64,000 nucleotides of DNA, taken from NCBI GenBank assembly GCA_030035585.1, contig CM057481.1, forward strand, positions 60,087,128-60,151,127. Reading direction: 5' to 3'. The notes beneath the pieces were generated by a model, which was given only the letters and a program-made list of their open reading frames with translations, searched no databases and was not told where the DNA came from. The stretch comes from Dugong dugon (taxonomy: Eukaryota; Chordata; Mammalia; Sirenia; Dugongidae). Below are positions 34,621 through 46,299 of this stretch, one piece after another. A program made the position numbers and the translations under genes. Numbering within the stretch: the stretch's first letter is position 1; every line of letters begins with the position of its first letter.

Positions 34621-35432
34621 TCAAAATCACTTTTTTTTTGAGACAGGAAGTTCAATTTATTGGTAGGCAACATAGAGACAGGAAGGTCAATTTATTGGTT
34701 AGCACAGGTCAGAAGGGGCAGTGTTACCAAGGCCCTCGTGAATGCAGGGCCCACCACTTGTCCAAGGGGCTACAATTGGGGATGTATTTGATTCCATAAC
34801 CACCTGGGATGAGGTGCTTTTCAGCCACTATGTCTTCAAATTCATCAGCATTAAACTTAGTAAAGCCCCACTTCTTGGAGATGTGGATCTTCTGGTGCCC
34901 AAGGAACTTGAACTTGGCCTGCATAGGGCCTCAGTCATGTGATCCTTGTTTTGAAGCTTGGTGTGGATGAACATGATGACTTGACCCATGTGGACCCTGG
35001 CTACTGTACCCTGGGGTTTTCCAGAGGCACCTCGAATACCTGTCTGGAGCCTGTTAGCCCCAGCACAGGATATCTTGTTGATGTGGATGACAGGGAAGGG
35101 ATGGAGCCACACTCGGATGTGAAAGCCATCTTTGCCACAGCTTTTCACCACGTACTTGTTGGCACAAATACGAGCAGCCTTCAGGGCTTCTGAGGAGAGC
35201 TGCTCATATTCATCTGACACCATGTGGCCACGGAGTGGGAGCTCATTCACTTTTGCTTTCTTCTGTCCTGGGTCAAAGATGCAGATCTTGGCATCAGGGA
35301 CACCTCGGCAGAACTGGGACTTTGGGTAGGGCTTGTTCTTGCAATACTGGTAACACTGGGTAGAGCAGCAGCCCATGTCGACACCAGGATCTTTGCAGTG
35401 CACCAAAGGAAAAGAGCTCAAAATCACTTTTT
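34621..35432 (-). pseudogene. RPL10: RPL10 processed pseudogene (retrocopy) with target duplication
   Basis: Intronless copy of the large-subunit ribosomal protein L10 mRNA on the minus strand. TCAAAATCACTTTTT occurs at 34621-34635 and 35418-35432. The 5' end has a pyrimidine-rich TOP-like start and the GATCCTGGTGTCGAC leader. The ATG is at 35374-35376 and opens [18 protein letters not shown], continuing through [20 protein letters not shown] and [16 protein letters not shown]. About 641 bases replace the expected 645: one codon is missing near HINKISCAG, and a single-base deletion near 34920 shifts the frame to the [18 protein letters not shown] part. The stop codon is changed (TGA to CGA), reading on to 34724. 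The T run at 34631-34639 is the poly(A) tail. It carries many substitutions and is not functional. It lies inside the retroviral pol gene and moved by L1 machinery. Confidence 0.95.
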
Positions 35433-35439
35433 AAACACT

Positions 35440-36890
35440 AACAAATAATCCCGAAACAGGAAATTGGAGAATGGGAACAGACTGGCTGTCACCAAAATTC
35501 ACTCTCCGGCTTATGGACTGGGCCAAATAACATACCTACGTTACCAGAGTGCTTGCATGTTCCCATGGTTTGAAGTTTTTTTTAATGATAACCCAGGAAT
35601 AAAACCAGATGAATTAACCCAAGCTTTAGAAAAACACTGGTGGGGAGATTTGAAACTATGAACATGTGTTTGTTTATAGTTTTGAAGATTATTAACATTT
35701 ATGTAGGGTCCCTCACATTGGGCCAGTGTTTTAGATGATGGGCATCCCTTTAATATGCTTATAAAAGACCTCTCTAGGCTGGAGGAATTGTTTTAAAAGA
35801 TTTGTTTGAATATCAAAAGTCAGCCCCACATAATGAGATTGAGACATGGACAAAACATGATTGTTCCCAATGTTCCACCTCTGGGGTATGGACAAGTCTC
35901 TATAGGAACTTAATTCTCTCCAAAGCCTTACAAACCCCTGTGATGGAAGCATTGCATATGAATACCCACTTGGGGAGAGATGAGATGATAAGACATTTTA
36001 AAGAAATATTGGTGGGGGCACTTCTATGAAGCCGCTGAGCAAGTGGTTTCTCAGTGTTCTGTTTGCTCCCAATATAATTCAGGTAAACTTTATAAACCTC
36101 CACCTGGAAGGTACCCTCTGCCTTCAGGGCCAATGCTTGAATGGCAAATTAATTTTATTCAACTCTCATCCTCAACTGGCTACAAATTTGTCCTAGTAAT
36201 GATTTGCAGGCTTTCTCACTGGGTCGAAGCCTTCCCTACTCATCAAGCTACTGATGCTTTTGTGGCTAAGAAATATTTTGAAAATATTATTCCCAGCTGG
36301 GGAACCCTGAAAGTCCTTTGTAGTGACTGAGGCACCCATTTTTACTGGACAAATAATCAAAGAAGTATGTAAAATTTTCCCCATCTCTCAGAGACTTCAT
36401 TGTCCTTATCCCCAGTCATCTGGTCTAGTTGAAAGAACTAATGGTATAATAAAAACTCAACTAGCCAAACTTTCCAAATCTTTACAATTGCCTTGGACTA
36501 GGGTGTTGCCTCCAATCCTTTTAAATTTAAGGACTACACCATTTAGACTTCACAAATGGACTCCTTAAGAAATTATTACTGGGCAGCCAATGGCCCTCCC
36601 ATATTGGACAACTTGCCCTGAATCAAATTTGATTGTCTGACTTGTTCCAATATCATTTAAGTCCTTAATCCAATAGTCTAAGGAATACTTTTCACAAGAT
36701 AAAGAAGCTTTTGATAATCAAAAGCAAGAAGAGTCTAAATTACCTACTATTCAACCTGGATATTATGTTTATTGGAAAAGACAGCAATTAAAAGATTCTC
36801 TTGAACCTCAAGGGAAGGGACCTTAACTGGTCTTTCTCAGTAATCCTCCTTGTGCTGCTGAATTACAGGGAATCAAAACATGGGTTCATC
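35440..36890 (+). pseudogene. Retroviral integrase remnant
   Basis: After an unclear linker, an HHCC-type zinc region (CSVCSQYNSGK near 36060) precedes a catalytic core with WQINFIQLS at 36142-36168, where the first catalytic Asp appears as Asn. VLCSD with a following TGA at about 36318-36332 marks the second acidic position, and SSGLVERTNGIIK the third (36417-36455). Stops and frame changes prevent a product. Confidence 0.82.
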
Positions 36891-38830
36891 TCTCCCAATT
36901 AAAGAGGACCACGACCCCTACCTGGACTGTCTAATCAATCGAAGGACTCAAACTGAAATTCAAATATTTTGGGGGCCAGAAGCAGACAACCGTGCCCAAA
37001 GTGGACAGCTTCTCCCAAGACCTCATGAAAATCAAAGTTGAAGACATCTTTGGATTGTGTTTTCTGGTTTGAAGTTTCCTTGTAGTGACTGATGCACTAC
37101 ATGAAGTAGGTCTTATTACCTGGTAATACAAACTATTGAAATTGTTGTCTATTGTTTAATAATCATAGCCTCTGGAACTGCTTTATTTTATAAGTTAGGC
37201 CTTACTGATTGATAATAATCACACTCACCCCTATTGTTTTAGAGCCTCCATGACACATTCATAGAAGTACCTATATATTTGTTTGCCTTTATTATTGGAA
37301 CTATTCTTATCCTTTTCCTTCTTTCAAGTATTGTATCCTCACATATGCCAATAACTGAAAGAACCTATTTCATAGTTGCTGCAATTTGTATGCTTTTAGC
37401 TCATACACATTTTGGGGCAGTTTTCCTTCACTATGAAGCTTTTCTCAAAATATCTCTTTCATAGTCATAATCTCCATTGAGGATTGGCATGAAAATGCCT
37501 TTGTTAAATTTGCCCAGTCAGTGGCAAGCACCAGTAACCTAACTGAATGTTGGATCTATCCCCCTTCTCCAAAAACAGTACGTGATGATTCTGATCCATT
37601 AGTGTTACCCATTTTCAACTATGACCTCATATCTGCTGCCACTATTAATGTAAGTGCCATTGCCAGATGAGCCATCCATGTCAGGTATGGTATCCCTCTA
37701 ATTCCCCTGTTCATCCCTCAGTACCTTGCTTTTATCTCACCCATGTATTCACCCATCTTGGTGTTGTTTATGGTGCTAGATGTCCTACCCCTTTTGTCAC
37801 CAATAACAGGTATACTGCCTTATTAGGTTTTTATAATTATCAGTATTCAGAGGCCCCAATTTGCTCCTGTCTTAAAAAAAAATCAGAATTAGAAGTTGTC
37901 TATTTGTCTTAATAACTCCCTTACTGAAAAATGGCTTGAAGAAGCAAACTAGACTATTCCTTTTCCCTTTATTCAAACTAGAATGGGAGTAATATGTGCC
38001 CCTTATGGGTACATATTCTTGTATGGAGGTTCAAACTATCTAGAGAAAAATTATGATGTTAGACCTTTTACTTGGACCTTACATTGTTTAGATGGATTAT
38101 GAACGGCAAATGCACCTTAGGGATCCTGGGGGTCCAACTAACCCTCCATTCTTACAGTGAAAATATACATTAGACACATGATTTAAAACTCCTTTTCTGA
38201 TCCCATAGGGAAATCATTGGGTCTAATAAAAATCCTACAGTAGAAAAATCAGGAGATGGATGGGTGCACCTCCGAGCCCTCCTACCAGTCTATGGTATCC
38301 CTGAGCTTGAAAGGTCTATTTGTAACATATCAGCTATCATGGAAAAGATAACCAACGATGTTGCTGATGGAATGGTGGCCCAACAAGTTTTTAAACTCCC
38401 TGGCCAAAGTTGTGCTAGATAATATAATAGCTCTGATTTTATCCTGGTCCAGCAAGGAGGAGTCTACGCCATTGCTAACACCTTCTGCTGCACAGGAATA
38501 AATACATCAGGAGAGGTGGAAAAAGACAGTAGACAGATACACCATAAGGCTACTTGGCTCCGTGTGCCTCCTGCGCCTGATTCTCCTTTTCTTGATGCCT
38601 TCAGTTGGCCACCTAAGGGAGAAGGATTTTGAATTTGCCCTGTTTTACTCACTGGTTTGTTGGTAGCTAACACAGTTACTGTTATTCTAGGAGTAATTAA
38701 ATGTAGGAAATGCTTTACAAATGTTATAACTCCAAAATCCAATGCTATGACTATGAAAAGAATTATGTATATAGATCAAACTGTTTTTTCAGATGACATT
38801 GAATTCAAGCCTTGAGCTCGCACTCTCAGC
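36891..38830 (+). pseudogene. Retroviral env remnant
   Basis: Heavily broken. Surface-subunit text is only hinted at (around 37500-38150, with a CP/CxxC-like piece near 37785). The transmembrane part is clearer. A heptad region near 38340-38400 is followed by LDNIIALDFILVQQGG and VYAIANTFCC at about 38412-38490, the class I C-x6-CC region with Tyr in place of the first Cys. Many stops; described only as a remnant. Confidence 0.75.
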
Positions 38831-39132
38831 CATCAAAGCGATTCCCCTAATGTGGCTATCCTCTCACCCTAAACTCCATGAATGATCACTTAAGCAGAAT
38901 GTCTAGCCATGGCATGGTGAAGGACCAGATGGTGCCTGACTCCCCAGTAGTAGTATCCAGTCTTAATCGCTCAGAATATTATGAAGAATCTAGACAATAC
39001 CTGGATACCCAATAATAATATAGAGAGTCTTAATAGCTCAGGAGATTGACAAACCATCTGAGGACTAGCAGTCCATACTGAAGAAACATTCTTGAAAAGT
39101 GTGGTCAAAGAATTTTTATCAAAATACTTGAT

Positions 39133-39145
39133 CAAAAAGAAGGAA
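39133..39145 (+). other. Retroviral polypurine tract
   Basis: AAAAAGAAGGAA immediately before the 3' LTR start TGTGAAAG. This is the plus-strand primer site in reverse transcription. Confidence 0.8.
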
Positions 39146-39317
39146 TGTGAAAGTTCTAAATTTTGGAGTGCTTGTTGGTGAGGGCTGCTAGCCCAGAGTT
39201 GGGATCAATAACTTACTGCTTTTGTTAACTTGCAGTCTTTGTACAGACCTAATCATGCAGCCAAGGAAATGTTTTCCTCTGTAGCTAAGCTACAGAATGT
39301 CAAAAGTGCATCATGCT
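39146..39317 (+). repeat. 3' LTR, first piece
   Basis: TGTGAAAGTTCTAAATTTTGG start, parallel to 20913 onward. Ends in AAAAGTGCATCATGCT (39302-39317), which recurs with one change at 42522-42537. Confidence 0.9.
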
Positions 39318-41017
39318 GGGGGACCTCATACCATCAAGAAAGCAGTGCTGGGAGCAGAGCGTGTCCTTTGGACTGGGGTCCCTGCACCGAGAAGCTCCTA
39401 GTCTGGGGGAACACTGAAGACAAGAAGGCCGACAGAGAGAAAAACCCTTCCCCTGGAGCTGATGCCCTGAATTTGGACTTTTAGCCTACTTTGACTGTGG
39501 GGAAATAACCTTCTCTTTGTTAAAAGCATCCACTTGTGCTATTTCTGTTATGGCAGAACTAGATGACTAAGACAGAATTTGGTACCGAGAGAGTGGGGTG
39601 CTGCTCTAACAGATACCTAAAATGTGAAAGTGGTTTTAAAACTGTGAATGGATAGATGTATGGCAGTGACAGAGGACCAGCAGCAGCAGAGAACCTACGG
39701 CAGCAGAGAAGCAGCAGCAGTAGAGAACCAACAGCAGCAGAATCAGGAGACCAGTGCGAGATGGCACTGGAGCTGACCCACGGAGCGAGAGAGCTGAGTG
39801 CCTATGTGCAGAAGGCTTCCTGGTGGAGTGGGGTGCCTCCGGGAACTTATACCGGTGGAGCTACTGAGCTTTGGAACACTTACCCCAGCAGGGCAGATGC
39901 GGGCTTGAGGCCCGAGGGCCGGGATGCCATAGGAAGCAGAAGCTGAAGAGACAAGGGACACAAGAAGCCGAGCTGCCTCTGTCTCAAAAGGTATGGCCAT
40001 GACCTCAGGGGTTTCAAAGTGTGGAGCCATGGCCTCTGGTGTTTCTAAGGGTGGAGTTGTCACTCTGATGGACTAGGAGAATGGTGCACCTAAAGCCAAG
40101 GGGGCAGAGATGCTGTCCTAGTGGGCCTGGAAGATGGAGCTGAAGTCTGGGGCCGAGGGGCCTCCACTCAAAATCCAGAGACTGTGGCAAATACCTAGAG
40201 TCTGGAGGGCAAGGCCATTGTGTAAATTGTCTCAGAGAACAGAAGGTTATTTTTCAAAGCCTTGAGGGCTAATGTAATGTGTTCTGCTGACTTGCTTGGT
40301 GCCTGGTATGCCTTCTTTCCCTGCAATTTCTCCCATTTGTAATGCAAATGTCTAGCTTGTGCCTGTTCCGCCATTGTACCTTTGGAAGCAAATAACTTGT
40401 ATTCTAGATTTCACAGATGAAGAGGAATTTTTGGATTTTGGACTTGGAGTTAAGACTTTTACTATGATATGATGAGATGAATATGTTTTCCATGTTGCAA
40501 GGATGTGATTTTTTGGGGGCCAAAGGGTGGAGTGGCATGGATTAAATTATGTCCCCCCAAAAATGTGTATATCAATTTGGCTGGGCCATGATTCCTGGTA
40601 CTGTGTGATTTCCCTATGTGTTGTAAATCCTGCCTCTATGATGTTAATGAGGGAGGATGGGTGGCAGTTGTATTAGTCAGGCAGGACGTGATCTACAAAA
40701 CTGGATTGTGTCCTGAGGCAATCTCTTGAGATATAAAAGACAGAAGTGAGCAGAGAGACAGGGGGACCGCATACCATCAAGAAAGCAGTGCTGGGAGCAG
40801 AGCGTGTCCTTTGGACTGGGGTCCCTGCACCGAGAAGCTCCTAGTCTGGGGGAACACTGAAGACAAGAAGGCCAACAGAGAGAAAAAGCCTTCCCCTGGA
40901 GCTGATGCCCTGAATTTGGACTTTTAGCCTACTTTGACTGTGAGGAAATAAACTTCTCTTCATTAAAACCATCCACTTGTGGTATTTCTGTTATGGCAGC
41001 ACTAGATGACTAAGACA
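39318..41017 (+). mobile_element. Non-autonomous MaLR-type element, 5'-truncated
   Basis: Partial LTR (39318-39574, lacking about the first half relative to 21129-21592), internal part (39575-40532) and a complete LTR (40533-41017, TGGCATGG start, TAAGACA end). The internal part opens GAATTTGGTACCGAGAG-AGTGGGGTGCTGCTC, the usual start of MaLR internal sequence, and ends with a purine-rich CCAAAGGGTGGAG. It is under 1 kb with no retroviral protein reading, so it depends on others. The overlapping LTR parts differ at about ten sites in 257 bp by eye. Confidence 0.85.
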
Positions 41018-41055
41018 CTTACTTTCAAATGATTCTGCAAAAATAAAGTGTGTGA

Positions 41056-42521
41056 ATGAGATACCATCTCACCCCGGCATTACTGGCATGAATCAAAAAA
41101 GCAGAAAATAACAAGCATTGGAGAGGCTGCGGACAGATTGGAACTCTTATGCACTGCTGGTGGGAATGCAAAATGGTACAACCATTTTGGAAAAAGATAT
41201 GCCACTTCCTTAGAAAGCTAGAAATAGAAATACCATATGATCCAGCAATCCGACTCCTAGGAATATATCCTAGAGAAATAAGTGCCATCACACGAACAGA
41301 CATATGAACACCCATGTTCATTGCAGCATTATTCACAATAGCAAAAAGATGGAAACAACCTAAGTGCCCATCAACAGATGAATGGATAAACAAACTATGG
41401 TACATTCACACAATGGAATACTACGCAACAATGAAGAACAATGATGAATCTTTGAAGCATCTCACAACATGGATTATGGAGGGCATTATGCTGAGTGAAA
41501 TAAGTCAATCACAAAAGGACAACTATTGTATGAGACCACTACTGTAAAAACCCATGAAAAGGTTTACACACAAAAAGAAATGATCTTTAATGGTTATGAG
41601 GGAGTGGAGGGGTGGGAGTGGAAAAATACTAAATAGACAATAGGTATGTGGTAACTTTGGTGAAGGGTAAGACAGTACACAATACTGGGGAAGCCAGGAC
41701 AACTTGTTCAGGGTAAGGTCATGGAAGCTCCATGGACAAATCCAAACTCCCTTAGGGACCGAATTACTGGGTTGAGTGCTGTGGGGACCACGGTCTTAGG
41801 AAAACATCTAGCTCAATTGGCATAATATAGTTTAAAAAGAAAATGTTCTACGTTCTACTTTGGTGAGTAGCGTCTGAGGTCTTAAAAGCTTGTGAGCAGC
41901 CAGCTAAGGTACTTCACTGGTCTCACCCCTTCAGAAGCAAGGGAAAATGAAGAAAACTAAAGACACAAGGCAAAAATTGGTCCAAAGGACTAATAGACCA
42001 CAACCACCACGGCCTCCACCAGACTGAGTCCAGTACAACTAGAAGGTGCCTGGATACCACCACTGACTGCTTTGACAGGGATCACAATAGAGGGTTTCGG
42101 ACAGAGCTGGAGAAAAATGTGGAACAAAATTCTAACTCAAAAAGAAAAAAGACCAGACTTACTGGCCAGACAGAGACTGGAGAAACCCCGAGAGTATGGC
42201 CCCCGGACACCCTTTTAGCCCAGTAATGAGGTCACTCCAGAGGTTCACCTTTTAGCCAAAGATCAGACAGTCCCATAGGACAAAACGAGACAAAAGGGGC
42301 ACACCAGCTCAGGGGCAAGGACTAGACAGTAGGAGGGAACAAGAAAGCTGGTAATAGGGAACCCAAGGTTGAGAAGGGAGAGTACTGACATGTCATGGGG
42401 CTGTTAACCAATGTCATAAAATAATATATGTACTAACTGTTTAATGAGAAGCTAGTTTGTCCTGTAAACCTTCATCTAAAGTACAATAAAAAATAAAAAG
42501 AATGCATGCCAAATGAAAAAA
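41056..42521 (+). mobile_element. 5'-truncated L1 (L1-D)
   Basis: L1 3' end in plus orientation. ORF2 text from AATGAGATACCATCTCACC to MRPLL ending near 41547, with [18 protein letters not shown] Cys/His text. A 960 bp 3' UTR and an A-rich end (42515-42525) follow. The 38 bp between the MaLR end and this L1 (41018-41055) are not obviously from either. Confidence 0.9.
41314..41547 (+). pseudogene. L1-D ORF2 C-terminal remnant
   Basis: Open 77-codon end of ORF2: [19 protein letters not shown] to DNYCMRPLL, then the natural stop. Upstream pieces 41056-41313 read in frame with breaks. Confidence 0.88.
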
Positions 42522-42537
42522 AAAAGTACATCATGCT

Positions 42538-43190
42538 AAACCAGGAGAAGGTATCAAAACCCTTTGTGTAAGATATTCTCAAAAGAACTCTCCCCTAAGT
42601 AAGTTAATCTTTACCCTCTGTTCCCATAGAATCTATCATGTAATCATCTTGTGACCCCCTTGTGACACCTTTGCAAGCACACATATCACCAAGTAGTAAC
42701 TAATCAACAAAGCACGAATATACTCTGTAAACCAATCATAGTAAAAGACCACTTTGTGATGTCCCGCCTTCCACCACCTTACCTTACCAAGCACCAATTA
42801 GAATATTGTTAGCTAGTTCCCAAGGAGCCTTAAAACAGCCCATCTGCAGCTTGTTCTCAAGGAGCTTGTTCCCAAGGAGACTTGAAACAAACAGCTTAAC
42901 TGTAAGCCACCAATCGAGAATGCCCACATACCCCTGATAAACCAATCTCTTTCGAGCCCCCACTTCTAATGATCCTGCTTTTTGCTGATCTAAGTTTGTA
43001 ACTTCCAATCAAAATAATGTACCTTAAACTCTTTGATCTCACCCTATAAATATCTCTCTGCAGCTTCACCATTATGGAGCTCTGACTTTCACTTTGTGGG
43101 AGTCAGTGTTTTCCTGGCTCTAGCTGCCTCTACTTTCAATAAATCTCTCTTGATTTTATTTTAAACAGTATGCATCATTACTCTACAACA
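42538..43190 (+). repeat. 3' LTR, second piece
   Basis: Parallel to 21100-21128 plus 29620-30218, running uninterrupted through the site where the 5' LTR holds the solo LTR and L1-C (GTAAGATATTCTCAAAAGAAC). This shows that both of those are later insertions. Ends CTCTACAACA at 43190, followed by AAGG. Confidence 0.9.
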
Positions 43191-44135
43191 AAGGAGATCA
43201 TGTATGTCCCCCACCCCCCATGCTCCTCACCTTCTTTCTAGACAACTCCTGGGAATCTTCTGGGGGTGGGCATGCGGGGGTTGCCTCTTGGGTCTCAGGA
43301 CTCCTTACATGCAAAGGTATGACTTTGGTCTCATGAGACACAATCCAGCCAGCAATTTTTCCAGGGCAGATTACTATTTTGGAATTCTACCCATGGAACT
43401 CCCAGATGCCATCAATTTAGGGCAAACATGGAATTTCACAAAGGCAGAGAGAAGGGCAGAAGAAAGGCAGATGTGAGAAAGAGAGCCCTGGAGAGAATCA
43501 GAAGGATGGAGAAAGAGCAGGAAGGGCTGAGCACAGCCTGTGGGACCAGGCTGCCTGGGGAAGGTGGGCTGTCACAATTCTCCCATTCAGTTATCATCTT
43601 CCTTTAGACCCCTCTCACAACTCCTTGCTTGCAGCCCCTGAGCACTCCCCTGATCCTGTGCTACAGGAATACAGAGGCCTGGCTCTGGGAGATGCAACCA
43701 GGGAGGCAGGTGCCCAAGCAGACAGCTCTCCTGCAGTGAGGGTGGGGGTGGAGGTGGGGCCTGGGGAGACACCACGCTAGGACTGGACAATACGGAAGTC
43801 AAAAGCCTGGCTGCAATCCCGCTGTGCTACCAACTAGCACAAGAGTTCTCTAACCTTTCTGCGTCTCAGCTTCCTCCTCTGCAAAGTGGAGGTGATAAGG
43901 AAGGTGCTCGCCCGCAAAGCGCAACACTTACTGCACTGGTTCTATTGTACACACCTTGTGTGCAGGGGTTAGTGGGGGTCATGCAGGAAGCTGCTCTTGC
44001 GTGACTCGGGTAGGGAGTCTGGGGTGGGGCAGCCAAGGGAGGGAAAGGGCTTCTGGTGTGGGGGCATGCTGCCCACTTGTGGGGGTCTGATACCTGTCCC
44101 AGGCAGAGGGCATGGCCCTATGTGGCATTACTCAC
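43191..44135. other. CRYGN intron 3, exon-3-proximal part
   Basis: Starts with the right AAGG target copy (43191-43194). Single-copy sequence with one MIR; no gene seen. Confidence 0.55.
43795..43935 (+). mobile_element. MIR SINE fragment
   Basis: Contains GCTGTGCTACCAACTAGC, CTAACCTTTCTGCGTCTCAG and TTCCTCCTCTGCAAAGTGGA, the ordered MIR landmarks in forward orientation. Confidence 0.75.
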
Positions 44136-44281
44136 GCTCCATCCCCATACACCTTGAGGGCGCTGACGCAGTTCTTGGCCCAGCCCTGACTCTGGAGGAA
44201 GGGGCTGTCCTCTGTGAACTCCAGTCACTGGCCCGTGAAGTTGCAGCCCTCAAAGATTTCCAGGCGGAAGTGCTCCCTGTG
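44136..44281 (-). pseudogene. CRYGN: CRYGN exon 3 (Greek-key motif 3), nonsense codon and damaged acceptor
   Basis: Reads HREHFRLEIFEGCNFTGQ, then TGA at 44225-44227, then LEFTEDSPFLQSQGWAKN and CVSALKVYGDG, with donor GC|GTGAGT at 44135/44136. Human CRYGN, as remembered, has Cys (TGC) at the TGA. The in-phase start CAC at 44279-44281 is preceded by AA, not AG, although a good pyrimidine tract lies upstream (about 44291-44330). The nearest AG (CACAG, four bases later) would shift the frame. Length 146 nt fits a motif-3 exon. Confidence 0.92.
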
Positions 44282-45252
44282 TTCCAGGATCCAAGGAGGG
44301 GAGGAAGGAAAGAAGAGAAGTGCTCCTGAGCTCACCTCCCCATAAAAAGATGACCCAGGCAGGAAGGAGCTGATAATTGCTCAAGGCACTGAGCTCAGAA
44401 TTCTTAATCTAGGACCACTCTAGCTGGGTTGGTCTGGGGCTGAGTTCAGTGTGGGATAGGTGAATGCTCCTTCCACCCATACTTCTGATTGTTCTTCCAC
44501 AGATTTGGTTTGGTGAACAGGTTCTATTATTTTGAAAAGTTTCAACGCACCTGAACCAGTCCAGTCTCTTTTTATACACAAAGTTCAAGGGCCAGAGAGG
44601 GCCGGTAGCCGGCCCAAGGTTGCCCACAGGCCAGTGGCAAAGCTTGGACCGTGGTCAGTCATCAGCTCCTTAAGGGACTCCCTCTTGTACCCTGGTCATA
44701 CCAACAAGGTTCTCTACTCTTTACCCCTCTCTCTGGGCCGCATGCCATGGATAATGATAATGATAATATTTTAAAGTTGTAACAGAACTTTTGATTAAAA
44801 CATGAAGCCAAAACCCTCAACCAAAGAGCAGAATCTCTCTAGCTGCAATCCTGCTGGACTCTACAGTTGGTTCACTTGGGTCAGGACCTGTGTCTGCCTA
44901 TGGGATCCCCCTGCGATGACTCCAGAAGACAAAGGAGAACTTCAGCACCAGCCCTGGATGACCCTGGGCCAGCATCTGCGGCAAGGCTGGCCCCAGGAGG
45001 ACTCTCAGGAAAACAGCATTGGCTACACCTAGTATATTTTTTCATATAGATAGCATTACGCAGGATTTAGGAAAATAACTTTAATTCTTTTTTCCAAATG
45101 GCCATGGCCTGGTGGAAATATGAAGAAATCATTCTTAAAATTTGAGATGCCAAAGCCCAGCTGGTTTTGCAACCAATGTAGCAAAGAGATGGGAGCTCCC
45201 CCCTGGTCTCAGGATCCAGCCACTTCCCACCCCAAACGCACGCGCGCGTGTG

Positions 45253-45353
<101 letters not shown>

Positions 45354-46050
45354 GGGCCAAAGGTGTGACTCCTCCAGGCTCCGCCCCCAGTTTCCCCTTG
45401 CTAGCCTTCCTTACCTGAGCTTCCCCCATGAGTTACTCCAAGGTGAGAGCACAGGTGACCCCTGAACAGAGCTACAAAATTACTTGCAAGAGGTGACGCA
45501 CCCTGCCAAAATCAGCCTTACTTAAATATTTGCTTTTTTTCCTTTCATCTGGTTGCAAATTCAAATTTACATCATAACATTTTCAATGGGAAATCTAGCA
45601 AAATTTTTGAATCAGAAATTTAAAGTGATTTCCTGATGTGTCCATGAAAACTTGATGGTCAATTGGCTGATCAGGTGAGTTTTGGTCACTTGGCAGGACC
45701 CCAAGGAATGAACACAGGAAAGACACCTCTTGACGGGGTGACGTGTTCTAGAAGGTGTTGCCAAGGGCCCAGGAAGACAGGCAACATACAGGTTAGGTGT
45801 GGCAGTCTCAGAAACAGGCTCGTAAGCATGAAGATCCCCTTCAAAGGCTCTCCAACAGCGTTCCCCTCGTTTTGGCCCCACACCATCTCCAACCCAGGAC
45901 GTGACTGGGTTTGGGCAGGGTTGTCTCTTAAAGACCTTACAGCCAAGAGGGCCACACTCCTCTGGTTGTTTGCCTCTGTGTCTGATCAGGCCTCACCCCC
46001 TCCCCTGTCACTCCAACAGGAAGTCCCCCCAAGGTGAATGGCCCACTCAC

Positions 46051-46299
46051 CATTCCTACAGGCCGACAGGAGCCCATGTGGTCATTGTGGCCATTCCAAT
46101 GGAAGAAGTCGGGGTAGTCACCATGCTCCAGGAAGAACTGCTGGCCCTGGAATTCAGGGTGCTGAAAGCAAACCCAGGCCCCGCTCTCCACTCGGATGGA
46201 GTTCACCAGATTCGTAAAGCCTCGGTCCTGGAGGTTGTCACAGTCCCTAAAAACCTCCAGCTTCCACCCTGTGAAGTGCTTGCCCTCATAGAGGGTGAT
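46051..46299 (-). pseudogene. CRYGN: CRYGN exon 2 (Greek-key motifs 1 and 2), intact
   Basis: 83 codons with no lesion: acceptor GGCCTTCCAG, then ITLYEGKHFTGWKLEVFRDC ... IRVESGAWVCFQHPEFQGQQ ... HNDHMGSCRPVGM, donor ATG|GTGAGT. Both Greek-key signatures are present (Y-E-x-x-x-F-x-G and the G-x-W-x-C/Y block with the S in SIRVESG). It encodes the whole N-terminal crystallin domain. It is labelled pseudogene only because the gene is broken downstream; a truncated N-terminal-domain product remains conceivable. Confidence 0.93.

Larger units (their letters stand above)
20913..43190 (+). mobile_element. Class I endogenous retrovirus with nested insertions
   Basis: One provirus in the orientation opposite to CRYGN. 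Order: 5' LTR in three pieces (20913-21128, 21598-21614, 29620-30218), primer site (30224-30247), gag, protease, reverse transcriptase, RNase H, integrase and env remains (30593-38830), polypurine tract (39133-39145), 3' LTR in two pieces (39146-39317, 42538-43190). It is flanked by AAGG on both sides. Inside it lie a solo MaLR-type LTR, a full-length L1 with two SINEs, a SINE, an RPL10 retrocopy, and a MaLR/L1 composite. Every viral gene has stops or frame breaks, so nothing is expressible as a full protein. Class I assignment rests on the 4-bp duplication, the transmembrane-subunit motif and the general look of the polymerase. Confidence 0.9.

Noticed and set aside
34724..35427. A functional RPL10 gene
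   Set aside because: Intronless, flanked by a target duplication and an A tail, frameshifted, stop codon lost, many substitutions.
30593..38830. Potentially coding viral genes
   Set aside because: Each has several stops or frame breaks and altered active-site positions; described only as remnants.
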